From Prorocentrum cordatum (lineage: Eukaryota; Sar; Dinophyceae; Prorocentrales; Prorocentraceae), in assembly GCA_963575745.1 (NCBI GenBank), contig CAUYUJ010009835.1, positions 10,001 to 74,000 of the forward strand: a stretch of DNA of 64,000 nt, given 5' to 3'. Below are positions 21,091 to 32,194 of this stretch, in pieces (position 1 is the first letter of the stretch; every line of letters starts with the position of its first letter). The notes beneath the pieces were generated by a model. That model was not told the origin of the DNA. It ran no database searches and saw nothing but the letters and a program-made list of their open reading frames with translations. A program made the position numbers and the translations under genes.

Positions 21091-21299
21091 CCCTGGCCTA
21101 TCGAGGTGGACCACGTTGACCTCCGTGACCGCCCAGAGCGGCCCAAGATGGCCCCGCCGTGACACAAGGTCTACTCCAGTGGGCGACACATCGGTGATTT
21201 CCTAGGGAACGCGGCGACCCTACCCGATGGTGTGCGCATGCCAGTGACGCGGCACATAACGTAGAAACAACAACGACGACCTAACCTGATGGCCGCACG

Positions 21300-22068
21300 A
21301 CCACGACAATGACCACAACCGACGACCGACGACCGACGACGAGGACGACGGCGACGACGACAACGACGACGACGACGACAACGAGCACGACGAACAGGCG
21401 TCGCGCCGACCCCCTCCTGCGCGCGGTGGATCTCCCGGCTGCCCCACCCCCCCGGGGGCGCATCCATGAGGCCCGCGAGGTCCGACATGGCTGGCCGGCT
21501 CGGCGCGGGCATGCGGGGGTGGCCAGGGCCGCGGGGAGCAGTTGGCGAGTCATGTCAGTCCAGCAAGAGGGATCGAGGCTCGAAGATCGAGGTTGCTGCC
21601 GCCCGACGTCGCCGTCGTCGTCGTCGTCGCCGCCGCCGCCGCCGACGTCGTGGTCGTCGTCGTCGTTGTCGTGGTCGTCGTCGTCGTCATCGTCACGGTC
21701 GTCGTCGTCATCGTCGTCGTAGTCGGCGGCATCGTCGTCGTCGTCGTCGTGACGGTCGTCGTCGAAATCGTCTTCGTCGTCGGCGGCGGCGTGGTCGTCG
21801 TCGTCGTCGACGTCGTCGACGGCGAAGTCGTCCTCGTCATCGTCATCGTGATCACCGTCACGGTCGTCGTCGTCGTCGTGCTCGTCGTACTCACCGTCGT
21901 CGTCATCGTCGTCGTCGTCGGCGGCGCCAGCGGCGTCGTCGTCGTCGTCACGGTCGTCGTCGTCGTCGTCTGCGGCGTCGTCGGCGTCGTCGTCGTCGCT
22001 GTCGTCGCCACCGTCGTCATCACCGTCACGATCGTCGTACTCATCGTCGTCGTCGTCACCGTCACGGT

Positions 22069-22099
<31 letters not shown>

Positions 22100-22650
22100 G
22101 TAGTCGTCGCCGTCGTCGTCGTGACGCTCGTCGTCGTCATCGTCGTCGTAGCCGTCGTCGACGGCGGGGGCGTCGTCGTCTTTGTCGTCGTCGTCTCCGT
22201 CACGGTCGTCGTCGTCGTCGTCGTCGTTGCCGTCGACGGCGGCGTCGTCCTCGTCATCGTCATCGTGGTCACCGTCACGGTCGTCGTCGTCGTCGACGGC
22301 GTCGTCGTCACGGTCGTCGTCGTCATCGTCGTCGTCGTCGTCGGCGTCGTCGTCGTCACCACAACGATCGTCGTCGTCGTCGTCACAATCGACGTCGTCA
22401 TCGTCGTCGTTCTCGGAGGCGACGGCGTCGTCATCATCGTCGTCGTCGTTACGGTCGTCGTCGTTTTCGTCGTCACGGTCGTCGTCGTTGTCGTCGTCGT
22501 CCTCACCGTCGTCGTCGTCGGCGGCGGCGCTGGCGGCGTCGTCGTCGTCGTTGTCGTCGTCACGGTCGTCGCCATCATCGTCGCAATCGTCGGCGGCGGC
22601 GTCGTCGTCGTCACCGTCACGTTCGTCGTCGTCGTCGTCGTCGTGCCTCG
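21300..22650. repeat. GAC then GTC trinucleotide arrays, over 1 kb
   Basis: GAC-type triplets at 21330-21395, then GTC/CGT triplets with GGC, ATC and ACG variants from about 21610 to 22650. All six frames remain open for hundreds of codons (poly-Val, Arg, Ser, Asp, Thr), so the 557-codon acidic frame here cannot be taken as a gene. The inserts CGTCATCGTCATCG.GATCACCGTC near 21836 and CGTCATCGTCATCGTGGTCACC near 22254 mark an internal higher-order duplication of about 420 bp. Confidence 0.95.
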
Positions 22651-22659
22651 GGTGTTTGG

Positions 22660-23400
22660 GATTGCTCCCTTCAAAGAGGGAGGGGCGGACAGGGGAGGGG
22701 GAGAGGGAGGGAAGGGATCGGCACGATCGAACGGGGGAAGAAAGAATCGAGGCGACAACCGACAGGAGAGAGAGAGAGAGAGAGAGACAATTAGCGTGCT
22801 GGGAAGAAGGGGCTGGCAAGGTACAAGGCACGGCTGTGCAATCAGCACACCCAACATGTGCAGCAACACGGGTGATCTGATCATGTTTCCCAACCCCATC
22901 GTCGCAACCCGATGGTTGTCCTTCAACAACAATTACGCTAGCGATGAACCCCACATACTTATATTATGGCTGGAGTGATGATAGCCTCCTTCTCCTCCTC
23001 CCCCTCTTCCTTTTCCTCTCCCCCTCGCCATTGATATACTAACCAAGATGCCCCGATTTGGTATCGAGGTCTCCGATACGCTGCGGCAGCCATCAAACAA
23101 CCGAACCGACTGGCTGCTCTGCAAGCCCGCTGGGCCGACATCATTCCCATACCGCCTCGGCGACCCAATGTTGCAGCGCGCAACGCGCCCATCGACAGCG
23201 CGCCACGCCAGCGTGCCACGCTGACGACCCCGAGGTGTCACCAAATCGTGCTGGGAGCTCGGCCTATGACGACCCAGAATGCTGAGACGCCAGGACGACG
23301 CGGCAGGGAAGAAAACCACAAGTCTGGATCATATACGAATTCTCGCCCGCGCACCCCCCGCCCCCAACCCGCGTGCAGCTCTCAAGGCTCTCAAGTTTCA
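22660..23400. other. Spacer with shared repeat-boundary motifs
   Basis: No gene. An AG run is at 22764-22788. CAATTACGCTAGCGATGAAC with CCCACATACTTA (22928-22965) recurs at 26318-26354. GACGCGGCAGGGAAGAAAAC (23297-23316) recurs at 29825-29844, and a variant is at 26305. These motifs border the minisatellite block. Confidence 0.6.
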
Positions 23401-23404
23401 TGGT

Positions 23405-25960
23405 GCGGCGCCCCCACCCCCAGCGCACCCCCTGTGGTGTCGAGGAAGTACCACGCCTGCCACGCGTTGCGAGGCCGCAGCGGATAGGGAGACAACACCC
23501 GGCGCACCCCCTGTGGTGCCGAGGAAGTACCACGCCTGCCACGCGTTGCGGGGCCGCAACGGATAGGGAGACCACCCCCAGCGCAACCCCTGTGGTGCCG
23601 AGGAAGTGCAACGCCTGCCACGCTTTGCGAGGCCGCACTGGATAGGGAGACCACCCCCAGCGCACCCCCTGTGGTGTCGAGGAAGTGCCACGCCTGCCAC
23701 GCTTTGCGAGGCCGCAACGGATAGGGAGACCACCCCCAGCGCACCCACTGTGTGGTCGAGAAAGTAAAGTCGACCACGCTGCCACGCTATTGACAAACCA
23801 CACCTGCCGCACCGCCGAAAGGATAGGGAGGAACAACAAGCGACACCCCGTGCGTCGAGCGGAACTGCCACGCCGCCACGCTTTGCGACCCGGAGGGGCC
23901 GCAACGGATGGCCGCAACGGTAACCGCCGCAACGGCCGAAACCGGATGATATAGGGAGAAACACCCCCCGCGCCCCCCTGCCGGTTGCCGAGGAAGTGCC
24001 CACGCCTGCCACGCTATGCGAGCCCGCAACGGATAGGTAGACCATCCCCAGCGCACCCCATGTTGGTTGTCTATGTCGAAAAAAAGGTGCTGCAACGCCG
24101 CCACGCGTTGCGGAGGCTGCAGCGGATAGGGACACGATGACCACCCCCAGCGCACCCCCCTGTGGTGACGAGGAAGTGCAAGCCTCTGGCACGCGCTGCG
24201 CGACGACGCAGAGGATGGCGACGATGGCGAGACCACCCCCAGCGCACCCCCTGTGGTGTCGAGGAAGTGCCACGCCTGCCACGCTTTGCGAGGCCGCAAC
24301 GGATAGGGAGACCACCCCCAGCGTACCCCCTGTGGTGTCGAGGAAGTGCCACGCCTGCCGCGCTTTGCGAGCCCGCAACGGATATGGAGACCACCCCCAG
24401 CGCACCCCCTGTGGTGTCAAGGAAATCCCACGCCTGCCACGCTTTGCGAGCCCGCAACGGATGGGGAAACCACCCCCAGCACACCCCCTGTGGTATGTCG
24501 AAGGAGGAAGTGCCAACGGGGGGGGGCTGCCACGCTTTGCGAACTGGGCCGCAGCGGATAGAGGGACCACCCCCAGCGCACCCACTTGTGGTGTCGAGAA
24601 AGTGCCGCGCCTGAGACAACCCACAGCGCACCCCCTGTGGTGTCGAGGAAGTGCCACGCCTGCCACGCGTTGCGAAGCCGCAACGGATAGGGAGACCACC
24701 CCTGGCGCACCCCCTGTGGTGCCGAGGAAGCGCCACGCCTGCCACGCTTTGCGGGGCCGCAACGGATATGGAGAACACCCTCAGTGCACCCCATGTGGTG
24801 CCGAGGATTAGGGAAGTGCACGCCTCGCCACGCTGTGCGATAGCACGCAACGGATAGTAGAACACCCCCAAGCACCCCCTGTGGGTCGAGGAAGTGCCAC
24901 GCAGCCACGCTTTGAGACGGGCCGCAACCAACGGATAGGGCAGGGGACACCCACAGCGCAAATCTGTGGTGCCGAGGAAGTGCCACGCCTGCCACGCTTT
25001 GCTAGCCCGCAACGGATAGGGAGACCACCCCCAGCGCACCCCCTGTGGTGCCGAGGAAGTGCCACGCCTGCCACGCGTTGCGAGGCCGCAGCGGATAGGG
25101 AGACCACCCCCAGCGGACCCCCTGTGGTGTCGAGGAAGTGCCACGCCTGCCACGCTGTGCGAGGCCGCAACGGATAGGGAGACCACCCCCAGCGCACCCC
25201 CGAGGTGTCGAGGAAGTGCCATGCCTGCCACGCTCTGCGAGGCCGCAGCGGATAGGGAGACCACCCCCAGCGCACCCCCTGTGGTGCCGAGGAAGTGCCA
25301 CGCCTGCCACGCTTTGCAAGCCCGCAACGGACAGGGAGACCACCCCCAGCGCACCCCCTGTGGTGTCGAGGAAGTGCCACGCGTGCCAAGCATTGCGAGC
25401 CGCAGTTGGATAGGGGAAACCACCCCCTGCGCACCCCCTGTGGGCCGAAGAAGTGCCACGCCTGCCACGCTTTGCGAGGCCGCAACGGATAAGGAGACCC
25501 CCCCCAGCGCACCCCCTGTGGTGTCGAGGAGGTGCCACGCCTGCCACGCTTTGCGAGCCCGCAACGGCTGGGGAGACCACCCCCAGCGCACCCCGTGTGG
25601 TGCCGAGGAAGTGCCACGCCTGCCACGCTTTGCAAGCCCGCAACGGACAGGGAAACCACCCCCAGCGCACCCCCTGTGGTGTCGAGGAAGTGCAACGCCT
25701 GCCACGCTGTGCGAGGCCGCAACGGATAGTGAGACCGCCCCCAGCGCACCCCCTGTGGTGTCGAGGAATTGCCACGCCTGCCACGCTTTGCGAGCCTGCA
25801 ACGCATAGCGCCCGAACCCCCAGCGCACCCCTATGGTGTCCAGAAAGTGCTACGCCTGCTACGCTTTGCGACATTGTCGTGGATAGCGGCCGCACTGAGA
25901 GACCACCCCCTTCGCACCCCCTATGGTGTCCAGAAAAGGCCACGCCTGATATGCCTGGAC
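23405..25960 (+). repeat. 79-bp minisatellite, about 32 copies
   Basis: Head-to-tail units starting GTGGTGTCGAGGAAGTGCCA and containing CGCCTGCCACGCTTTGCGAG, CGCAACGGATAGGGAGACCA and CCCCCAGCGCACCCCCT. Starts at 24253 and 24332 give the 79-bp period. Units at 23780-24230 and 24810-24960 are degenerate, with insertions. The last units (25830-25960) change toward the 90-bp unit found at 28.2 kb. All frames are open in many copies, so the long Arg/Pro/Cys-rich translations are not genes. Confidence 0.95.
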
Positions 25961-25971
25961 GACTGGGGCGT

Positions 25972-26265
25972 GCTGTGCTGTGCTGGCCTGTGCTGCGGTC
26001 TGCTGTGCTGTGCTGTGCTGTGCTGTGCTGGCCTGTGCTGTGCTATGCTGTGTGTGCGGTGTGCTGTGTGTGCTTGTGTTTGTGTGTATGTGTGTAAGTG
26101 TGGACGTGTATGTGTGTGCTGTGATGTGCTGTGCTACGCTGTGCTCTATGCTGTGTGTGTGCTGTTGTGTTTGTGTGTATGTGTGTATGTGTGTATGTGT
26201 GTATGTGTGTATGCGTGTGCTTTGATGCGCTGTGCTCTGCTGTGCTGTGGGTGAGGGAGGAAGGA
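25972..26265 (+). repeat. CTGTG / TGTGTATG short tandem repeats
   Basis: GCTGTGCTGTG repeats with CTGGCCTG insertions, passing into TGTGTATGTG repeats at about 26170-26215. A GGA-rich stretch follows to 26292. Confidence 0.9.
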
Positions 26266-26375
26266 AGAGGAGGGGAGGAGGAGGAGGAGGTTAGTCGCCG
26301 GCGCGAGGCGGCAGAGAAAAAACAATTACGCTACCAAGAACCCCCACATACTTAATGTAAATTATCCCAGTGCGA

Positions 26376-27640
26376 CCCTACCTAGGAGTGGGAGCCCCTA
26401 GGAAAGCAGCATTAGTAGTAATAGTAAAGCTAAGCTAAAGCTAAGCTAAAGCTAAGCTAGCACTAAGCTAAAGCTAAGCTATAGCTAAGCTAAAGCTAGG
26501 CTAAGGCTAAGCTAGCACTAAGCTAAAGCTAAGCTAAAGCGAAGCTAAAGCGAAGCTAAAGCTAAAGCTAAAGCTAAAGCTAAAGCTAGAGCTAAAGCTA
26601 AAGCTAAGCTAAACCTAAGCTACAGCTAAGCTACAGTTAAGCTAAAGCTAAGCTAAAGCGAAGCTGAAGCTAAGCTAACACTAGGCTAACACTAAGCTAA
26701 CACTGAGCTAAAGCTAAGCTGAAGCTAAGCTAAGGCTAAGCTAAAGCTAAGCTAAAGCTAAGCTAAAGCTAAGCTGAAGCTAAGCTAAAGCTAAGCGAAA
26801 GCTAAGCTAAAGCTAAGCTACAGCTAAGCTAAAGCTAAGCTACAGCTAAGCTAAAGCTAAGCTGAAGCTAAGCTAAAGCTAAGCGAAAGCTAAGCTGAAG
26901 CTAAGCTAAGGCTAAGCTACAGCTAAGCTAAAGCTAAGCTAAAGCTAAGCTAAAGCTAAGCTGAAGCTAAGCTAACACTAAGCTGAAGCTAAGCTAAAGC
27001 TAAGCTGAAGCTAAGCTAAGGCTAAGCTAACGCTAAGCTAAGCTGAAGCTAAGCTAAGGCTAAGCTACAGCTAAGCTAAAACTAAGCTAAAGCTAAGCTA
27101 AAGCTAAGCTGAAGCTAAGCTAACACTAAGCTGAAGCTAAGCTAAAGCTAAGCTGAAGCTAAGCTAAGGCTAAGCTAACGCTAAGCTGAAGCTAAGCTGA
27201 AGCTAAGCTAAAGCTAAGCTACAGCTAAGCTAAAGCTAAGCTAAAGCTTAGCTAAAGCTAAGCGAAAGCTAAGCTGAAGCTAAGCTAAGGCTAAGCTACA
27301 GCTAAGCTAAAACTAAGCTAAAGCTAAGCTAAAGCTAAGCTGAAGCTAAGCTAACACTAAGCTGAAGCTAAGCTAAAGCTAAGCTGAAGCTAAGCTAAGG
27401 CTAAGCTAACGCTAAGCTGAAGCTAAGCTGAAGCTAAGCTAAAGCTAAGCTAAAGCTAAAGCTAAAGCTAAAGCTAAAGCTAAAGCTAAAACTAAGCTAA
27501 AGCTAAAGCTAAGGCTAAAGCACCCAAGGGACTGGGGGAACCGCGGGGCGGGGACTGGGGGAACCGCCCGGGGCGGTTTCCATTGCCCGGCCCTTTAAGC
27601 AAAGAGAGTAAGAACCCTTCTAGGCAGAGCCTAGGTAGGG
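26376..27640. mobile_element. AGCTAA satellite bounded by inverted repeats
   Basis: The core at 26424-27523 is an 11-bp-type satellite (AGCTAAGCTAA with AGCGAA, AGCTGA, AGCTAC and AACACT variants), about 1.1 kb. CCCTACCTAGG at 26376-26386 has its exact reverse complement CCTAGGTAGGG at 27630-27640. The match continues inward imperfectly (GAGCCCCTAGGAA against TTCTAGGCAGAG). No target-site duplication is visible. A MITE-like element that captured a satellite is one reading. No protein is encoded. Confidence 0.6.
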
Positions 27641-28235
27641 AATCTTATGCGTTTGCTCTTCATTACCATATATGCGCAATCCTGCGTTCTAAACCCTCGT
27701 CGCGAATGTTGCCCTATATGTTGTCATCCAACACGCTACTGAGTGAACCTCCGCCCTCTTCCCCGCTTTCTATCCTTCATCGGGAACAAGTTCGAGGGTC
27801 ACCGAGGTCCGTTTCCTGGGATCGCAACAACCGATGAGGTGATGCAAAACGATTTGCCACAGCTCGAACAGTCAGGGGGCCCACTGTGGAAGTTGGTGCA
27901 AATCGCACCCCCTCGCCTCATGCTGCGTTCTCCCGCACTCCTGCCTCCCTTTCTGCCCTTAGTCGGTCTACTCTTTCTAGTCTCATGCAGTTTCCACGCG
28001 TCTGTCGCCGCGCCTCTTCGACGGAGAGTCTCTAAGGTGCGCGCGCAATAGACTTGCGCGGCAAACGTGATACGCCTGCGTGTGATATGCGAATGCCCTT
28101 CGATGGATAACCTCTGGGCTGTGGTTGCCACGACAATCAAAGCTGGGCGGGCGCTCCGAAATCGTCCAGGAGCGGCGTGGGCCGCGCGAGTTCGACGCGG
28201 CTGGACAGCGCTGCCTTTGTCGGAAAGACTCTGGC
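27641..28235. other. Unique spacer, no gene seen
   Basis: Between the AGCTAA element and the 90-bp array. A plus-strand frame of 102 codons (27743-28051) has no recognisable domain. Confidence 0.5.
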
Positions 28236-28239
28236 GGCT

Positions 28240-29445
28240 GTGCGAATCTGCCATGCCTGTTGTGCCCTGGACGACCGTCACGGAAAGAGGCCGCGGTGAG
28301 AAACCACCCCCTGCGCACCCCTCTGGTGTCGAGAATATGCCATGCCTGCTGTGCCCTGGACGACCGTCACGCATAGAGGCCGCGGTGAGAGACCACCCCC
28401 TGCGCACTCCCTATGGTGTCGAGAATATGCCATGCCTGCTGTGCCCTGGACGACCGTCACGGATAGCGGCCGCGGTGAGAAACCACCCCCTGCGCACCCC
28501 CTCTGGTGTCGAGAATATGCCATGCCTGGTGTGCCCTGGACGACCGTCACAGATAGCGGCCGCGGTGAGAGACCACCCCCTGCGCACCCCCATATGGTGT
28601 CGAGACAATGCCATGCTTGCTGTGCCCTGGGCGACCGTCACGGCTAGCGGCCGCGGTGAAAGACCGCCCCCTGCGCACCCCCTTCTGGTGTCAAGAATCT
28701 GCCATGCCTGCAGTGCCCTGGACGACCGTCACGGATAGCGGCCGCGGTGAGAGACCACCCCCTGCGCACCCCCATATGGTGTCGAGGATATGCCATGCCT
28801 GCTGTCCCTCTGGTGTCGAGAGTATGTCATGCCTGCTGTGCCCTGGACGACCGTCACGGATAGCGGCCGCGGTGAGAGACCACCCCCTGCGCACCCCCTA
28901 TGGTGTCGAGAATATGCCATGCCTGCTGTGCCTGGACGACCGTCACGGATAGCGGCCGCGGTGAGAAACCACCCCTGCGCACCCCCTATGGTGTCGAGAA
29001 TATGCCATGCCTGCTGTGCCTGGGACGACCGTCACGGATAGCGGCCGCGGTGAGAGACCACCCCCTGCGCACCCCCTCCTGTGTCGAGAATATGCCATGC
29101 CTGCTGTGCCCTGGACGGCCGTCATGGATAGCTCCGCGTGAGATACCCCCCCGCGCGCACCCTTCTGATGTCGAGAATGCCCATGCCTGCTGTGCCCTGG
29201 ACGACCGTCACGGATAGCGGCCGCGGTGAGAGACCACCCCCTGCGCACCCCCTTATGGTGTCGAGAATCTGCCATGCCTGCTGTGCCCTGGACGACCGTC
29301 ACGGATAGCGGCCGCGGTGAGAGATCACCCCCTGCGCACCCCCTCTGGTATCGAGAAAATGCCACGCCTGCCACGCTCTCCGACCCTAGCACCCATAGAG
29401 GCCGCGCTGAGAGACCCCCCCCTGCGCACCCCCTCTGGTGTCGAG
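28240..29445 (+). repeat. 90-bp minisatellite, about 13 copies
   Basis: Units starting GAGAATATGCCATGCCTGCT and containing GTGCCCTGGACGACCGTCAC, GGATAGCGGCCGCGGTGAGA and GACCACCCCCTGCGCACCCC, then CTATGGTGTC. Starts at 28331 and 28421 give the 90-bp period. It shares the GGTGTCGAG, GCCTGC, GGATAG and GACCACCCCC.GCGCACCCCCT framework with the 79-bp unit, and the last copies (29340-29440) look like hybrids of the two. Confidence 0.95.
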
Positions 29446-29451
29446 AAAGTA

Positions 29452-29708
29452 CCCAGTATGGTGTGCATGCGTCTTGAATGTATGATGCAGTGAACGCGCC
29501 ACGCGTGTCTCACTCGCGTGCCCTGCGGCTGTATGTTGAGAAAGTGCAACGCCTGTTCTGCGCCATGGCCCGCATAGAACCTCCTTCCATGCACGGCGAA
29601 TCCTACACGCACGTCTGTGAGGGGGGTACCTCATGTGGGTGCCCAGTATGTTGTGCATGCGTGTTGAATGTATGATGCAGTGAACGCGCCACGCGTGTCT
29701 CACTCGTG
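29452..29708 (+). repeat. 67-bp direct repeat, 190 bp apart
   Basis: 29452-29518 and 29642-29708 are nearly identical: CCCAGTATG, TGTGCATGCGT, TTGAATGTATGATGCAGTGA, ACGCGCCACGCGTGTCTCAC. A palindrome ACGCGT lies within each copy. Confidence 0.9.
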
Positions 29709-29897
29709 TCTCATGTACGTGCCGTGGATGTGTTGCTTGTAGGTGAATGGAGGAAGCAAGCGGAGGAGGGGAGGAGGGAGGAGGGGAGGTGTGTGTGTGT
29801 GTGCGTGTGAGGAGACGCTGGTGCGACGCGGCAGGGAAGAAAACCAGAACCCCACGAAACATGTGGGGAATAACCCCACCAAGCATGTGGGGAACAA

Positions 29898-29928
29898 CAC
29901 CACCACCACCACCACCACCACCACCACC

Positions 29929-29960
<32 letters not shown>

Positions 29961-29972
29961 CAACAACAATTA
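29898..29972. repeat. ACC then AAC triplet array
   Basis: Fourteen or so ACC units followed by about nine AAC units. It lies directly upstream of duplicated element D, copy 1; copy 2 also has an AAC array at this position. Confidence 0.95.
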
Positions 29973-29992
29973 CTAGCACGTGGGGACACTCC

Positions 29993-30736
29993 GTTCTCAC
30001 CAGTGCCAGGGTTTTCATAGGAGGCGGGCAATACCCCCACTTTGTGGGGGGGCCGGTTCAAGCTCTACCAAATTTCCAAACGACTCTTCGCCACCACCCA
30101 CACCCAGCTTCCCGCCCTATGACGTTCGGACACTTCACTTCGTGGCATGCGGACGACCGTGGCTACTATTCAGGGCCCCGCGGCCGACGACGACGGCGTG
30201 CGCGCGCGAAGAAAAAACGAATGTGTCCCGCATGGTATTATTTGACAGGGATGATGGCCCTGGCAGGTGCGCAACCGTTGTCGCAGAAGTTCGAAAAAGT
30301 TGCTCGCAAAAGCCCGTTTGACAGAAATGTTTAAAAAGTGTTGGGTTTCCTACGAATCCGCAAGAGCGCGCGGGATGAGATTTTGACATTTTTTGTTGAA
30401 AAACCATTGGTTTTTTGATGTTTTTATGTTAAAATCGCTCCGAACACTAAGCTTTTGGAAGGATTTCGTCTTGCGCGCGCGAATGTCCACTTTACCTTAT
30501 TTTTTGCAAGGGATTCTTGAAATTTGATTATATTAGAACAAGAAATGTCATTTTCTATTGTTTTTTGCAAGGGAAAGCGGATTACAACAAAACAACCGGA
30601 TCCTGTACACACCCTCTTTTCTGAGGCTTCCTCACGAAAATGATGAAAATGTAGCTGCGGCCTAGGCGGCGCAGGGGGGGCGCGCACCAGGGGGCCCAAC
30701 AATAATTATTCTTTAGAATAAATAATGTTCAACAAC
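29993..30736 (+). mobile_element. Duplicated element D, copy 1
   Basis: Two parts. Part A (29993-30173) matches 50136-50312 at about 94%. Part B (30194-30736) matches 51205-51748 at about 99%, with about four substitutions and one single-base indel. Part B is clearly AT-richer than the window. It contains TTTTTTGCAAGGGA twice (about 30500 and 30565) and a TTATTCT-TT-AGAATAA hairpin near 30706. It ends in AAC triplets, as in copy 2. Short frames inside have no recognisable domain. A non-autonomous retroposon is the best guess. Confidence 0.7.
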
Positions 30737-30885
30737 ACCAACAACACCAACAACAGCACAACAACAACTCCGAGAACGACAACAGCAGCAACAACAACAC
30801 CATCAACAACACCATCAACAACACCAGCAACAACAATAATATCATCAGCGTCAACAACAACGACGATCACAACAACAAAACTTGC
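30725..30885. repeat. AAC-rich triplet tail
   Basis: AACAACACC and CAACAACACCATCAACA triplets, longer than the equivalent tail of copy 2. Confidence 0.85.
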
Positions 30886-31084
30886 CGATGCTGATCGAGA
30901 CTCGCTGCCCGTCGGAATCGAAACGCACGCCGCGCACTCAGGACGGACAACGCCCACCCAACAGCGGCCGCTGTCGGTTTTGGACAGCGTCTGCTGCCGG
31001 ACAGCGCCCCCGTTCTTTCCGTCCCCACTCGGGGCGTGCGCCAAAAGGGACGGGAGAGCAGGCAAGGGTCAGGAGACCAATTCT

Positions 31085-31325
31085 TTGAGAGGGGGAGGAG
31101 CTTCGGGGAGGGAGAGGACGGGGGCGAGAAGGGGGAGAGAGAGAGAGAGAGGGGGGAGAGGGAGGGAGGGAGGGAGGGAGAGGGAGAGGGAGGGGGCGGA
31201 AGACGCGGGAAGGGGGGGGGGGAGAGGGTTGGGAAGATCGAGGGAGGAGGGGAGGGGTGGGGGAGAAGAGGAGAGGAAGAGCGCGAAGAGAGAGGGGGGA
31301 GGGATGGGGGGGGAGGGGGATGCCC
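31085..31325. repeat. Purine-rich GGGAGA tract
   Basis: Almost only G and A on the plus strand, with GAGA (31136-31152) and GGGA repeats. Sequence 31330-32030 shows no recognised gene. Confidence 0.8.
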
Positions 31326-32034
31326 GCTCCCGACTGCTCCCGCGGTCCCGGCTGCCCCGCAGCGCGGGCGGAGCACCCCTCGTTCGCAACAGAGGAGTAG
31401 CTGAACAAAAAAGCCGCTGCGGCGAGACGGGTGCAGCACCGCCAGAGTCAAACAGAGGCGCACGGGTGTGCAGGGGTACGGCGGGTTCACGTCGCGATGG
31501 CGTCGGCAGTGGTGTCAGGCACCTCGTGGATCGTTCAACCTCGAACAGTCGCGGTTGCCAAATAAAGCAGGCACGGAATTACGACGATGCATCTTGCCAT
31601 GAGAAGTCTAGGGGCGCATCCTTCGTCGAGTCTGCGTTTCGTAAGGTGCCCGAGGCCTCTGCGGACCCATAGGGAGATAGGAACCTCACGTGGAGCAACC
31701 GTTGGCGAGCCGAATTCTTGTTTGGCGTGCCTAAAGTAGCGCGGATCGTTCGATATCGGCTTTGGGACATTGGCTCTCCAAGCGGTGGATCCGTCTAAGC
31801 CCTGGCCTCCGAGCTGGTGACACCCCCTGGACCCCTGCAAGGCCTTCTGGCAGCACAGGCCACCGGACCTCGCGCCTCTTGCCGCCCAAAAAAGCGCGAC
31901 GCCTCGCGCTGCTCTTCGCGGCCACCGCGCCTCGCCGTCCTTCAGGACCCCGGGGACGGGGTCTCCGATGAGCCAGGACGCTGGCGCACCCGAGAAACCT
32001 GCGGCCGTCGGGGACGCGCTGGCCCCGGGTCAGT

Positions 32035-32190
32035 GCCAGCGCGAGTCAAGCGGGCCTTGCAGGATCCTGCAGGTTCTGCGCGCTAGCCCGGGCCAATGCA
32101 CCACTGGCTCTGCAGGATCCTGCAAGATCTGGCGCTCTGGCTGACCACCAGTTGCACCGACCCCCGTCTCTTGAGCCCCGAAGCCGTGGG
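32035..32190 (+). repeat. TGCAGGATCCTGCA repeat, second locus
   Basis: The 14-bp palindrome occurs at about 32059-32072 and, with one base changed, near 32113. The following CTGGCGCTCTGGCTGACC through GACCCCCGTCTC matches 17015-17060, so the same repeat is at both loci. Confidence 0.75.
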
Positions 32191-32194
32191 CCCA

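Noticed and set aside
21281-22978. Open frames of up to 557 codons on both strands
   Set aside because: GTC/GAC triplets lack stop codons in every frame; products are single-residue runs.
23398-25943. Long Arg/Pro/Cys-rich proteins of 300-585 codons
   Set aside because: The frames arise because the 79-bp unit has few stops; they exist in several frames and on both strands at once.
23405-25960. Possible CRISPR-like array because of regular repeats
   Set aside because: The 79-bp units are head to tail with no unique spacers, the host is eukaryotic, and no cas-like gene is present.
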